Source of the DNA: Scleromatobacter sp038243995 | GTDB lineage: Bacteria > Pseudomonadota > Gammaproteobacteria > Burkholderiales > Burkholderiaceae_C | Reading direction: 5' to 3' | Length of the DNA: 64,000 nucleotides | NCBI GenBank assembly: GCA_038243995.1 | Contig: JBBRTV010000009.1 | Location: forward strand, 62,001-126,000 | Part shown: positions 1-8,916 of the stretch, one piece after another | How positions within the stretch are numbered: the first letter of the stretch is position 1 | Layout of the letters: every line of letters begins with the position of its first letter | Program-made: the position numbers and the translations under genes | The notes under the pieces: model-generated | Seen by the model: the letters and a program-made list of their open reading frames with translations, nothing else | What the model was told of the DNA's origin: nothing | Database searches by the model: none

Positions 1-1963
1 CGGTGAACAGGCGCGCCTGGTCCTGCGTCGCGATGCCCACGCCGGTGTCCTGCACCTCGAAGCGAACCTGCAGGCGTCCGTCCTGCTGCGTCACCCGTCG
101 GGCGCGCAGCCGCACCCAGCCGCGGTCGGTGAACTTGACTGCATTGGTGAGAAGGTTGATCAGGGCCTGCGACAACCGCGTCGGGTCGCCGCGCAGCAGG
201 GCGGGCACGTCGTCGGTATCGAGGACGAACTCGATGCCCTTCGCGCGCGCCCGCTCGCCCACCAGCTCGAAGCTCTTGGCCAGCACCTCGTCGAGCACGA
301 ACGCCACATTCTCGAGCGTCGCCATGCCGGCTTCGATCTTCGACATGTCGAGCACGTCGTTGATCACCTGCAGCAAGTGCCGCGCCGCGTTGTCGATCTT
401 GTGCAGGCGATCTTCCTGGCGCGCGTCGCGCGCATCGCGCGCCATCAGGTGCGTGAGGCCGATGATGGCGTTCATCGGCGTACGGATCTCGTGACTCATG
501 TTCGCCAGGAAGGCACTCTTGGCGGCATTGGCCCGCTCGGCGACCTCCGCCCGGCGGGCCAGTTCGACCTGCATCTCGTCGATCAGCTGCTCGCGCCGGA
601 TCCGCTCGCTGTTGTCGACCAGGGTCGCCCGGACATGGCCAGGCGCGCCCGGGGCGTCGGCCATCACGTCGGCACTCACCAGCCCCGGCAGCAGGCTGCC
701 GTCCTTGCGGACGAACTCGCAGCCGAGATCGCGCACGCTGCCGTCACGGCGAACCTGGGCGAATTCGTCGTCGAACCGGGCGCGGCTGGCCGGCGCCAGG
801 AACTCGTCGATGCGACGCCCCAGGAACTCGTCGCGTGTGTAGCCGAGCATGGCCAGTTGCGTCTCGTTGACAGAGGTGACGATGCCCTCGGAGTCCAGGG
901 AGTGATAGCCGCACGGGGCGCGGTCGTAGAGGTCGGACACCATGTCCGCCCGCCGTGCGAGTGTCGCGTTGACCTCGGCCAGTTCCGCGGTGCGTTCCGC
1001 GACCAGCTCCTGCAGATGGTCGCGATGGCGTCCCAGCTCGGCGCGCCCGTCCTCGAGGTGGCGCGTCTTCTCGGCGACCTGGCGGCGCAACAGCGCGTTG
1101 AGCACCAGCGCCGCCGCCAGCATCGCCAGGAGCCCGCCGCTCCCCCACCACAGCCAGCGCGGCAGCGGCGATGCGGGGGCGACGCCGCGCGTCCATTTCT
1201 CCAGGCTGCGTGCGTAGGGCGATTCGAGGTCGCCATGCCAGGCGTCGAGATAGCGATCAAGCGCGGCCAGGAGATCGCCGTTGTGGCCATGTTGGACGCC
1301 GTAATACAGGCGCGCGGGCTGGAAGATGATCGGGCTGGCGACGAGCTCGTAGCGCGGTCCGTTCAGGTCGCCGAAGAACTTGTTGGCGACGGCGGCATCG
1401 GCCTGTCGCTCGGCCACCAGCATGAAGCCTTGCTCGATCGTCGTGACCTTGACCAGGACGGCCTTGATCCGGTAGACCCCCAGCAGCTCGCGCAGGTAGT
1501 CTTCCTGCACGGAGCCGCCGAGGACGGCGATCCGCTTGCCTTCGAAATCCTGGACGCTTTCTATCTTCGAGGCGGTGCGGTGGTAGATCTGCGACCAACT
1601 GTTCAGCGCCGGTACCTTGCCGAAATCGAAGATCGCCGCGCGCGCTTCCGTATAGGCGAGGTCCGGCAGGAGGTCGATGCGTCCGTCCTGCAGCGCCTTC
1701 AGGCACGCCGTCCAGTCACATGCCGAGGGCAGCAGCGTCCAGCCTTCGCGGCGCGCCACCTCCACCAGCATGTCGCCGAGGACGCCGCTGGGCTGGCCGT
1801 CCGCGCCGAGCATGATCTTGGGTGGATTGGCGTAGACGCCGACGCGAACCTCGCGCGGCGCGGCCCAGGCCGCCACGACGCTTGTCAACAGGCCCGGCGC
1901 CACCAGCGCGACGAAGGCGCACCGCCGCAAGCGTTCGAGCTTGTGCATCTTCGCCAATATCAT
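1..1963 (-). CDS. Sensor histidine kinase with periplasmic solute-binding sensor and PAS domain (C-terminus cut by window edge)
   Basis: This is a membrane sensor kinase read leftwards off the window; about 654 codons are visible. An N-terminal hydrophobic segment (residues about 14-32) is followed by a periplasmic region resembling family 3 amino-acid-type solute-binding proteins (about 36-250), a membrane helix (about 268-290), a short coiled coil, a PAS domain (about 341-460, with ERNxxMLGY-like spacing) and a HisKA domain with the H-box NMSHEIRTPMN, whose phospho-acceptor is H491. The N-box LINLLTNAVKF (about 601) and the G1 motif DTGVGI (about 644) start the ATPase domain just before the edge. 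A receiver domain may follow, but that cannot be seen. ATG 1963 is chosen because GGGA lies 8 bases upstream; in-frame ATGs at 1972 and 1948 are alternatives. It is divergent from the dcw operon. The ligand and the response regulator are unknown. Confidence 0.9.
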   Translation of the reverse strand, partial: MILAKMHKLERLRRCAFVALVAPGLLTSVVAAWAAPREVRVGVYANPPKIMLGADGQPSGVLGDMLVEVARREGWTLLPSACDWTACLKALQDGRIDLLPDLAYTEARAAIFDFGKVPALNSWSQIYHRTASKIESVQDFEGKRIAVLGGSVQEDYLRELLGVYRIKAVLVKVTTIEQGFMLVAERQADAAVANKFFGDLNGPRYELVASPIIFQPARLYYGVQHGHNGDLLAALDRYLDAWHGDLESPYARSLEKWTRGVAPASPLPRWLWWGSGGLLAMLAAALVLNALLRRQVAEKTRHLEDGRAELGRHRDHLQELVAERTAELAEVNATLARRADMVSDLYDRAPCGYHSLDSEGIVTSVNETQLAMLGYTRDEFLGRRIDEFLAPASRARFDDEFAQVRRDGSVRDLGCEFVRKDGSLLPGLVSADVMADAPGAPGHVRATLVDNSERIRREQLIDEMQVELARRAEVAERANAAKSAFLANMSHEIRTPMNAIIGLTHLMARDARDARQEDRLHKIDNAARHLLQVINDVLDMSKIEAGMATLENVAFVLDEVLAKSFELVGERARAKGIEFVLDTDDVPALLRGDPTRLSQALINLLTNAVKFTDRGWVRLRARRVTQQDGRLQVRFEVQDTGVGIATQDQARLFT

Positions 1964-1972
1964 GAGAGGCAT

Positions 1973-2345
1973 CCCGATTTGGTCGTGCGGCTGTCGGCGG
2001 GCAGGCATCCGACCGCACGGTCGACCGGGTCGAGTATCCCCGAAGCGACGATTCGCTCCCGGTGTCTTGCCCGCTGCTGTCGAGCTGGTCTTCCCGGGCG
2101 CGCCTTGGCGGGTCGATCGGCCGATCGCCGTTCCGCGAACCCGGCCGGTCTTTTCGCGACGCTGCGCGGGCTCGCGCGGTGGCCGCCGGGCCGCTCAAAG
2201 GGAAATCCCCCACAAAATAGAACCGAAGCTCTCTTGTGAGACTTCACTTTCAGTGGCACACGCAAGTCCTTAATTTACAACGACATTCGCTTGCAGAACG
2301 CACCGTAAGTGTTTGATTTGATTGATTTTTTTCGTCCACGACGCG
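1973..2345. other. Divergent intergenic region between the sensor kinase and the mraZ promoter
   Basis: This stretch of about 370 bases is AT-richer from about 2210 to 2340 than the surrounding genes, as expected for promoter DNA. It must hold the start signals for the leftward kinase gene. A minus-strand TTCTGC then TAAATT pair near 2270-2300 is only a weak candidate. No reading frame with a credible ribosome site or family match was seen here. Confidence 0.5.
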
Positions 2346-2374
2346 TTGACCCCCCTCCGGCGATTCGCTAAAGT
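2346..2374 (+). promoter_or_regulatory. Candidate sigma-70 promoter of the dcw operon
   Basis: TTGACC (2346-2351) and TAAAGT (2369-2374) are separated by 17 bases, close to the sigma-70 consensus. They lie just upstream of the mraZ start, where the dcw promoter is expected. Transcription would begin around 2380, which leaves a very short leader. This is inferred from sequence only. Confidence 0.5.
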
Positions 2375-2407
2375 GCATAAAAGTGCACTTTTGTGGTGGG
2401 TTGTGGC
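2373..2407 (+). promoter_or_regulatory. Candidate MraZ operator: four 10-bp-phased GTG repeats
   Basis: GTGCA (2373), GTGCA (2383), GTGGT (2393) and GTGGC (2403) recur at exact 10-base spacing. The first two share the longer element AAAGTGCA. MraZ is known to bind short direct repeats of the TGGGN type with about 10-base phasing just upstream of its own gene. These repeats have the right phase and place but diverge from that consensus, and the last one includes the proposed GTG start codon. Assignment to MraZ is an inference. Confidence 0.45.
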
Positions 2408-2843
2408 ATCTCTGGTATTCGAAGGTCCTTCGGCGTTGACGATGGACGGCAAGGGGCGAGTCTCCATGCCGGCCCGTTATCGCGACGACCTCCAGACATT
2501 GTGTGCCGGCCGCCTCACCGTCACCAAGCACCCGCACGGCTGCCTGATGGTCTTCCCCCGTCCCTACTGGGAGAACTTCCGCGACCAGCTCGCCCAGCTG
2601 CCCTTCTCGCAGGTCGGCGTGAAACGCGTGTTCCTCGGTCACGCCGACGACGTCGAACTGGACGCCACGTCGCGCCTGCTGGTCCACCCGGATCTGCGGG
2701 CCTGGGCCGGCCTCGAGAAAGACGTCAAGCTGATGGGCATGGGCAGCCATTTCGAACTGTGGGCCGCACCCGCATACGCCGCGCACGAAGCGGTCGTCAT
2801 GCAGGCCGAGGCTTCAGCCGCGCTCGACAACCTCAAATTCTGA
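2403..2843 (+). CDS. mraZ: Transcriptional regulator MraZ
   Basis: MraZ is a DNA-binding protein with two SpoVT/AbrB-like MraZ domains; it represses the dcw operon and moderates RsmH. The 146-residue product shows the first domain (LVFEGPSALTMDGKGR, then MPARYRD) and a second one (LDATSRLLVHPDLR), followed by the conserved GMGSHFELW. The frame is open further upstream, but the GTG at 2403 aligns with the usual family start (M/V..FxGxxALTLDxKGR), so the extra upstream residues are probably not translated. It is the first gene of the operon and ends 5 bases before rsmH. Autoregulation through the 10-bp-phased repeats at its start is likely. The start codon choice is the main uncertainty. Confidence 0.95.
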   Translation: MASLVFEGPSALTMDGKGRVSMPARYRDDLQTLCAGRLTVTKHPHGCLMVFPRPYWENFRDQLAQLPFSQVGVKRVFLGHADDVELDATSRLLVHPDLRAWAGLEKDVKLMGMGSHFELWAAPAYAAHEAVVMQAEASAALDNLKF

Positions 2844-2848
2844 TCGCC

Positions 2849-3781
2849 GTGGACAACTCGGGGTTGCACACCACCGTTCTGCTCCACGAAGCGATCGACA
2901 CGCTCGTGACGACGCCGGACGGCCTCTACGTCGACGGCACCTTCGGCCGCGGCGGGCACACGCGCGAGTTGCTGGCGCGACTCGGCCCGGACGCGCGCGT
3001 CATCGGCATCGACAAGGATCCGGCCGCGGTCGCGGCGGCGACGTCCGGTCCGGATGCCATCGCAGATCCGCGCTTCGAGATGGTTCACGCGAGCTTCGCG
3101 CAACTGCCTGCGGCGCTCGCCGAACGCGGCATCGCGCACATCGACGGGCTGTTGCTCGACCTGGGCGTCTCCTCGCCGCAGATCGACACGCCCGAGCGCG
3201 GTTTCAGCTTCCGTTTCGACGGGCCGCTGGACATGCGCATGGACACTAGCCGCGGCGAAACCGCCGCGGACTTTCTGGCTCGTGCCGACGAGCGCCAAAT
3301 CGCGGAGGTGATACGTGACTACGGGGAAGAGCGGTTTGCTGTTTCAATTGCAAAGGCGCTTGTTGCTGGCCGGGAAGGCGGCGCTCCCGTGCGAACCACT
3401 CGCGAGCTGTCCGCCGTCGTGGCTCGTGCGGTCAAGACCCGGGAGCCGAACCAGGACCCCGCGACGCGTACCTTTCAGGCTCTTCGGATTTTCGTCAATG
3501 CCGAACTCGAGGAACTCCAACAGGTTCTGAAGTCGGCGGTCGACCTGCTCGCGCCGGGCGGACGGCTTGCCGTGATCAGTTTCCATTCTCTCGAAGATCG
3601 CATCGTGAAGACGTTCATCGCTCGCGAAAGCCGCGCCGAGATCGACCGCCGCGCGCCGTTCGCGCCGCCTTCGACCGCGCTGCGCCTGGCCGCGCTGGGC
3701 CGCATCAAGCCGGGCCCGACCGAGGTGTTGACCAACCCGCGCGCGCGCTCGGCCATCCTGCGGGTGGCGGAGCGGCTGTGA
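2849..3781 (+). CDS. rsmH: 16S rRNA (cytosine1402-N4)-methyltransferase RsmH
   Basis: RsmH (MraW) uses S-adenosylmethionine to methylate N4 of C1402 in the P-site region of 16S rRNA. The 310-residue product begins with the typical HTTVLLHEAID, followed by the SAM-binding YVDGTFGRGGHT, the helical insert with DLGVSSPQIDTPERGFSF, and the C-terminal VISFHSLEDRIVK and ALGRIKPGPTEV. Length matches the family. The start is a GTG 5 bases after the mraZ stop. Its TGA stop shares one base with the ATG of ftsL (TGATG), which indicates translational coupling. Nothing looks unusual. Confidence 0.98.
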   Translation: MDNSGLHTTVLLHEAIDTLVTTPDGLYVDGTFGRGGHTRELLARLGPDARVIGIDKDPAAVAAATSGPDAIADPRFEMVHASFAQLPAALAERGIAHIDGLLLDLGVSSPQIDTPERGFSFRFDGPLDMRMDTSRGETAADFLARADERQIAEVIRDYGEERFAVSIAKALVAGREGGAPVRTTRELSAVVARAVKTREPNQDPATRTFQALRIFVNAELEELQQVLKSAVDLLAPGGRLAVISFHSLEDRIVKTFIARESRAEIDRRAPFAPPSTALRLAALGRIKPGPTEVLTNPRARSAILRVAERL

Positions 3782-4128
3782 TGGCGCGCCTGAACTTCCT
3801 CCTCGCGATCGTGCTCATCCTGAGCGGGCTCTACCTCGTCAGGATCAGCTACGAGTCGCGCCGCCTGTTCGCCGAGATCGAGAATGCGCACGGGGCGGAG
3901 CGCCAGCTCGAGTCCGATCGCCGCCGCCTCGAAGCCGAGCGCCAGGCGCAGGCCACTCACCTGCGCGTCGAGAGCACCGCGCGAACCAAGCTCGGCATGC
4001 GCGCGGCGACGCCGGCCAACACGCAGTACGTCGTCGATGCGGGGCTGGCCGCGGCGCCGATCACCGCGCCGCTCACCGCCGCGCCCGTCGCGGCGGCCAG
4101 CGCTGCAGAGTCGGGGGCCTCGCAATGA
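3781..4128 (+). CDS. ftsL: Cell division protein FtsL
   Basis: FtsL is a small bitopic divisome protein that joins FtsB and FtsQ and activates the FtsW-FtsI synthase. The 115-residue product has a short cytoplasmic N-terminus, one membrane helix (LNFLLAIVLILSGLYLV, about 4-20) and a periplasmic coiled coil rich in E, R and L (about 25-62). The last 35 residues or so are Ala/Pro-rich and lack the coiled-coil character, which makes the tail a bit longer than usual. ATG 3781 overlaps the rsmH stop, and a GTG three bases earlier is an alternative. The stop overlaps the ftsI start by four bases (ATGA). Identification rests on position and topology, since FtsL sequences diverge strongly. Confidence 0.93.
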   Translation: MARLNFLLAIVLILSGLYLVRISYESRRLFAEIENAHGAERQLESDRRRLEAERQAQATHLRVESTARTKLGMRAATPANTQYVVDAGLAAAPITAPLTAAPVAAASAAESGASQ

Positions 4129-5912
4129 AGATCGGCGGATCCGCAAAGCGCACGCAGTCCTCGCGCGGCCGCGCGGTGAGCAACGTCACGTACGCGAACA
4201 GCCCGCTGCTCGCGTCGAAGACGCCGTTGTGGCGCAGCCGCTTCCTCGTGGTGCTGGTGGGCATCGGCTCGCTGGTGCTGATCGGTCGCGCCGCCTACAT
4301 CCAGATCCTCGGCACCGATTTCTACCTCAGGCAGGGCGAGATGCGCTATGCGCACACGCTCGAGGTGCCGGCCAGCCGCGGGCGCATCGTCGATCGCAAC
4401 GGACTGCTGCTGGCCACCAGCGTCCCGACGCCATCGGTGTGGGCGATCCCGAAGGACGTCGACGCCGACCCGGCGGAACGCAGGCAGCTCGCCCAGGCCC
4501 TTGGCATGCCCGTCGCCGAACTCGACGATCGCCTGGATGGCAACCAGAATTTCGTCTGGCTGAAGCGCCAGGTCGACCAGGGCGTCTGGGACTCGGTCAA
4601 CAAGCTGAACCTGAAGGGCATCCACAAGGTCAGCGAATACCGCCGAAGGTATCCGGAAGGCGAGGCCGCGGCGCATGTCGTCGGCTTCACCGGGGTCGAG
4701 GACAAAGGCCAGGAGGGCATCGAGCTCGCCTACCAGCAGCAGTTGCAGGGCCGGGACGGCACGCGCGAGGTCGTCAAGGATCGCCTGGGCAACATCATCG
4801 AGAACATCGGCGACCCGCAGCGTCCGGTGAACGGTGCGGACATCGAACTCTCGATCGATTCGAAGGTGCAGTTCTTTGCCTACCAGCGCATCCGCGACCA
4901 GGTCATCGCCCAGAAGGCGAAGGCCGGCAGCGTCGTCGTGATCGACACGCTGACCGGCGAAGTGCTCGCGCTCGCCAACTACCCGAGCTACGACCCGGGG
5001 CAGCGCCAGCACCTGTCCGGCGCACAGCTGCGCAACCGCGCGCTGACCGACGTGTTCGAGCCGGGATCGACGATGAAGCCGTTCATCATCGGCACCGGCC
5101 TCGAGAAGGGCATCATCACGCCCTACACGATGATCGACACTTCTCCCGGCTCGATCACGATCACCGGCGCGACGATCCACGACGCGGAGCCGCACGGGGT
5201 GCTGAGCGTGCAGCAGGTCATCCAGGTGTCGAGCAATGTCGGCGCCGTCAAGATCGCGATGCGCCTGACGCCGAAGGAGCAGTGGGAGAAGTTCTCGTCC
5301 ATCGGCCTCGGCCAGAAGCCGCAGATCAACTTCCCCGGCGTCGTCACCGGCCGGCTGCGTCCGTACAAGACCTGGCGACCGATCGAGCAGGCGACCATGG
5401 CCTACGGCTATGGCCTGTCGGCCTCGCTGTTCCAGCTCGCCCACGCGTACACGACGTTCGCCAACGGCGGCGAGATGGAGCCGGTCTCGATGATCCGCCA
5501 GGAGCGGCCGGGCCCGGGCGTGCGCGTGTTCAAGCCGGAGACCGTGACGGAAATTCTGAAGATGCTGCAGATGGCGGCGGGGCCGGGCGGCACCGGGCCG
5601 AAGGCGCGCACCATGGGCTACAGCGTCGGCGGCAAGTCGGGCACCGCGCACAAGCAGGAAGGCCGCGGCTACGCATCGAACAAGTACCGCTCGTGGTTCG
5701 TCGGTCTCGCGCCGATCTCGCATCCGCGCATCGTCGTCGCGGTGATGGTCGACGAACCGTCCAACGGCCTGCACTACGGCGGCGACGTCGCCGCGCCCGT
5801 GTTCAGCCAGGTCGTGTCGCAGACGCTGCCGATGCTGGGTGTCGCGCCCGACCTGGACGTGAAGACCCAGATCACGCAATCCCAGGTCGTCCAGTCGGAA
5901 GAGAGTTACTGA
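4125..5912 (+). CDS. ftsI: Septal peptidoglycan transpeptidase FtsI (PBP3)
   Basis: FtsI cross-links peptidoglycan at the division septum as partner of FtsW. The 595-residue protein has a basic cytoplasmic N-terminus, one membrane helix (about residues 37-60), the PBP dimerisation domain (VPASRGRIVDRNG near 83) and a transpeptidase domain with all three penicillin-binding motifs: S315-T-M-K318, S369-S-N371 and K504-S-G506-T. The N-terminal tail of about 35 residues before the helix is typical for the family. The gene overlaps ftsL by 4 bases and lies 2 bases before murE. The intact motifs indicate an active enzyme and likely beta-lactam target. Confidence 0.98.
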   Translation: MKIGGSAKRTQSSRGRAVSNVTYANSPLLASKTPLWRSRFLVVLVGIGSLVLIGRAAYIQILGTDFYLRQGEMRYAHTLEVPASRGRIVDRNGLLLATSVPTPSVWAIPKDVDADPAERRQLAQALGMPVAELDDRLDGNQNFVWLKRQVDQGVWDSVNKLNLKGIHKVSEYRRRYPEGEAAAHVVGFTGVEDKGQEGIELAYQQQLQGRDGTREVVKDRLGNIIENIGDPQRPVNGADIELSIDSKVQFFAYQRIRDQVIAQKAKAGSVVVIDTLTGEVLALANYPSYDPGQRQHLSGAQLRNRALTDVFEPGSTMKPFIIGTGLEKGIITPYTMIDTSPGSITITGATIHDAEPHGVLSVQQVIQVSSNVGAVKIAMRLTPKEQWEKFSSIGLGQKPQINFPGVVTGRLRPYKTWRPIEQATMAYGYGLSASLFQLAHAYTTFANGGEMEPVSMIRQERPGPGVRVFKPETVTEILKMLQMAAGPGGTGPKARTMGYSVGGKSGTAHKQEGRGYASNKYRSWFVGLAPISHPRIVVAVMVDEPSNGLHYGGDVAAPVFSQVVSQTLPMLGVAPDLDVKTQITQSQVVQSEESY

Positions 5913-5914
5913 TC

Positions 5915-7474
5915 ATGCCGCTGACGCGTCTCAAGTCCCCCGCCGCCGCAGGCCGCTGGCTCAAGTCCTGGGTCACCGGCACGCTGCGCACCGACAGCCG
6001 TGCCGTGCAACCGGGCGATGCGTTCATCGCGTGGCCGGGGCAGACCACCGACGGCCGTCGCTTCGTCGCGTCCGCGCTCGAAGCGGGCGCGACCACCTGT
6101 CTGGTCGAGGACAAGGAAGTCGACCAGTTCGCCTTCGAGGATGCGCGCGTCGCGTCGCTGAAATCGATGAAGGGCGGCGCCGGCCAGATCGCGGCGGCGT
6201 TCTTCGACGAGCCGAGCCAGCTGCTGTCGGTCGTCGCCACGACGGGCACGAACGGCAAGACGTCGACCGCCTGGTGGACGGCGCAAACGCTGAACCTGCT
6301 CGGCCGGCGCACCGGCTTCGTCGGCACGCTGGGCATCGGCGTGCCGCCGTTGCCGTTGCCGCTGCCGGCGGCCAGCGGCGCGTCCGCGCAGGACTGGACG
6401 ATCCGCCCGACCGGCCTCACCACGCCCGACCCGGTGTTGCTGCAAGCCGCATTCCGCCGCATGGCAGACGACGGCTTCAGCGCGTGCGCGATCGAGGCGA
6501 GCTCCATCGGCATCGTGCAGCAGCGCCTGGCCGGCACGCGCATCGAAGTCGCGCTGTTCACCAACTTCACCCGCGACCACCTCGATTTCCACGGCAACAT
6601 GGATGCCTACTGGGCCGCCAAGCGGCTGCTGTTCGGATGGGTCGGCCTGAAGTCCGCCGTCATCAACGTCGACGACGATGCGGGCGCGTTGCTGGCCGAA
6701 GAGTTGCGACGCGGGCAGATCGACGCGTGGACGTACTCCACGCGCGCGGATTCCGGGGCGCGCCTGATCGCCGAGGACATCGGCTACCGCGACGGTGGCC
6801 TCGCGTTCACGCTGGTCGAAGACGTCGCCGTCGGCGGTCGTGCGCGGCGCGAGCCGGTGACGACCACGCTGATCGGCGACTACAACGTCAGCAACCTGCT
6901 TGCCGTCATCGGCGGGCTGCGGGCGCTGGGCGTGATGACGATCGACGCCGCGCGCGTCGCCTGCCTGGTGACGCCGGTGCCGGGCCGCATGCAGCGCGTC
7001 GCCGCGGGCGCCGTCGGCCAGCCCGAGGTCGTCGTCGACTATGCGCACACGCCCGATGCGCTCGAGAAAGTGATCGCCGCCCTGCGGCCGCTGGCTACCG
7101 CGCGCGGCGGCCAGCTGCACTGTGTGTTCGGCTGCGGCGGAGATCGCGACGCGACCAAGCGTCCGCTGATGGGCGAAATCGCGGCGCGCCTGGCCGACGA
7201 CGTCATCGTCACCAGCGACAACCCGCGTACCGAAGACCCGCAGAAGATCGTCGACCAGGTCGCGGACGGGGCGTTCGACGGCAACCCGGTCGCGAAGGTC
7301 GTCGACCGCCGTGTCGCGATCGCGCAGGCCTTGGCCGCCGCCGCGCCGCAAGACGTCGTGCTGATCGCCGGCAAGGGACACGAGGACTATCAGGAGGTCG
7401 GCACCGAACGCCTGCCGTTCTCCGATGTCGACGAGGCGCTGGTCGGCCTGGGCAAGCGAGGCGGCGGCGCATGA
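5915..7474 (+). CDS. murE: UDP-MurNAc-L-Ala-D-Glu:meso-diaminopimelate ligase MurE
   Basis: MurE adds the third stem-peptide residue to the cytoplasmic peptidoglycan precursor, using ATP. The 519-residue protein shows the N-terminal uridine-nucleotide domain (TDSRAVQPGDAFIAW), the Mur ligase P-loop TTGTNGKTST (about 109), the central TNFTRDHLDFHG motif containing the catalytic His, and GRMQRV at the start of the C-terminal domain. DNPR (D435-R438) is the signature of enzymes that select meso-diaminopimelate rather than lysine, which fits a Gram-negative wall. It starts 2 bases after ftsI and overlaps murF by 4 bases. Confidence 0.98.
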   Translation: MPLTRLKSPAAAGRWLKSWVTGTLRTDSRAVQPGDAFIAWPGQTTDGRRFVASALEAGATTCLVEDKEVDQFAFEDARVASLKSMKGGAGQIAAAFFDEPSQLLSVVATTGTNGKTSTAWWTAQTLNLLGRRTGFVGTLGIGVPPLPLPLPAASGASAQDWTIRPTGLTTPDPVLLQAAFRRMADDGFSACAIEASSIGIVQQRLAGTRIEVALFTNFTRDHLDFHGNMDAYWAAKRLLFGWVGLKSAVINVDDDAGALLAEELRRGQIDAWTYSTRADSGARLIAEDIGYRDGGLAFTLVEDVAVGGRARREPVTTTLIGDYNVSNLLAVIGGLRALGVMTIDAARVACLVTPVPGRMQRVAAGAVGQPEVVVDYAHTPDALEKVIAALRPLATARGGQLHCVFGCGGDRDATKRPLMGEIAARLADDVIVTSDNPRTEDPQKIVDQVADGAFDGNPVAKVVDRRVAIAQALAAAAPQDVVLIAGKGHEDYQEVGTERLPFSDVDEALVGLGKRGGGA

Positions 7475-8916
7475 ATCCCATGATGACGCTCGCGCAAGCT
7501 GCCGCGCTGGTGCCAGGCTCGGCACTGGTGGGCGACGGCGCGCGCGCGTTCGAGCGCGTGCACACCGACACGCGCACGCTGCGTCCGGGCGACGTCTTCT
7601 TCGCGCTGAAAGGCGAGACCTTCGACGCGCACGCGTTCCTGCCGCAGGCGCGTGCCGCCGGCGCCGTCGCGGCGATCGGCACGCGGGGCATCGAGGAGGC
7701 GGGCCTCGACGGCCTGTTGGTCGCCGATCCGCTCGCCGCGCTGCAGACGCTCGCCACAGGCTGGCGTCGTCGCTACGCCGGCCCGGTGATCGCCGTCACC
7801 GGCAGCAACGGCAAGACGACCGTCACGCAGATGATCGCGTCCGTCCTGCGCGCCGCCTTCGGCGACGCCGCGCACGCGACGGCTGGCAACCTGAACAATC
7901 ACATCGGCGTGCCGCTGACGGTGCTGCAGCTGCGCGCGGCGCACCGGGCCGCCGTCGTCGAGCTCGGCATGAACCATCCGGGCGAGATCGCCGTGCTCGC
8001 GCGCATCGCGCAGCCGACGGTCGCGCTCGTGAACAACGCGCAGCGCGAGCACCAGGAGTTCATGGCGACCGTCGAGGCGGTCGCGCGCGAGAACGGCGCC
8101 GCCCTCGAAGCGCTGCCCGACGACGGCGTCGCGGTGTTTCCCGCCGACGACGACTACACCCCGCTCTGGCAGGCGCAGGCCGGCACGCGGCGCTGCCTGC
8201 GCTTCGCGCTCGCGGATGAGCCCGCTGCCGACGGCGCCTGGCCGCAAGCCGAGGTCGCCGCCACCGCGCGCTGCGTCGACGGCGTCTGGCTCCTCGAGCT
8301 GCAGACCCCGGCCGGCGCTGCGCAAGTGAGGCTGCGCGTGGCCGGCCGCCACAACGTGCGCAATGCGCTTGCGGCCACCGCCGCCTCGCTCGGCGCCGGC
8401 ATCGCGCTGGCCGACATCGTGCGCGGGCTGGCCGCGTTCGAGCCGGTCAAGGGGCGTTCGCAGGTGAAGTCGCTGCGACGCGGAAGTCGCGCGCTGCCGC
8501 TGATCGACGACACCTACAACGCCAACCCCGATTCCGTGCGTGCGGCGATCGATGTGCTCGCCGGCCTGCCGGCGCCGCGCTGGCTGCTGCTGGGCGACAT
8601 GGGCGAGGTCGGCGACCAGGGCGCGGAATTCCACCGCGAGATCGGCGCCTGTGCGCTGGCGCGCGGCATCGAGAACTTCTGGTGCGCCGGCCCGCTGTGC
8701 CAGCACGCCGCGCAGGCCTTCGGCGCGGGCGCGCGCCACTTCGCCGACACCCCGGCGCTGCTCGCGACACTGGCCGCGACCCCCGACGCGGAACCGGCCT
8801 TCGGATCGGTGCTCGTCAAGGGCTCGCGCTTCATGGGCATGGAGCGCGTGGTCGCGCTGCTGCTTGAACGGGACGACCTGAACGACCGCCCGGGAGATGC
8901 GCGCCATGCTGCTTAG
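7471..8916 (+). CDS. murF: UDP-MurNAc-tripeptide:D-alanyl-D-alanine ligase MurF
   Basis: MurF completes the UDP-MurNAc-pentapeptide by ATP-driven addition of D-Ala-D-Ala. The 481-residue product has the N-terminal domain motif VHTDTRTLRPGDVFFAL, the P-loop VTGSNGKTTVTQM (about 108-120), the characteristic GNLNNHIGVPLTVL and ELGMNHPGEI, and GRHNVRNALAA and DDTYNANPDS in the C-terminal half. ATG 7471 overlaps the murE stop (ATGA). Its end overlaps mraY by 11 bases when mraY is started at 8906. Length is a little above the E. coli enzyme and the motifs are intact. Confidence 0.98.
   Translation: MNPMMTLAQAAALVPGSALVGDGARAFERVHTDTRTLRPGDVFFALKGETFDAHAFLPQARAAGAVAAIGTRGIEEAGLDGLLVADPLAALQTLATGWRRRYAGPVIAVTGSNGKTTVTQMIASVLRAAFGDAAHATAGNLNNHIGVPLTVLQLRAAHRAAVVELGMNHPGEIAVLARIAQPTVALVNNAQREHQEFMATVEAVARENGAALEALPDDGVAVFPADDDYTPLWQAQAGTRRCLRFALADEPAADGAWPQAEVAATARCVDGVWLLELQTPAGAAQVRLRVAGRHNVRNALAATAASLGAGIALADIVRGLAAFEPVKGRSQVKSLRRGSRALPLIDDTYNANPDSVRAAIDVLAGLPAPRWLLLGDMGEVGDQGAEFHREIGACALARGIENFWCAGPLCQHAAQAFGAGARHFADTPALLATLAATPDAEPAFGSVLVKGSRFMGMERVVALLLERDDLNDRPGDARHAA

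Noticed and set aside
3957..5879. Long open frame on the minus strand opposite ftsL-ftsI
   Set aside because: It is antisense to genes with clear motifs, and long opposite-strand frames are expected at this GC content. It has no family features.
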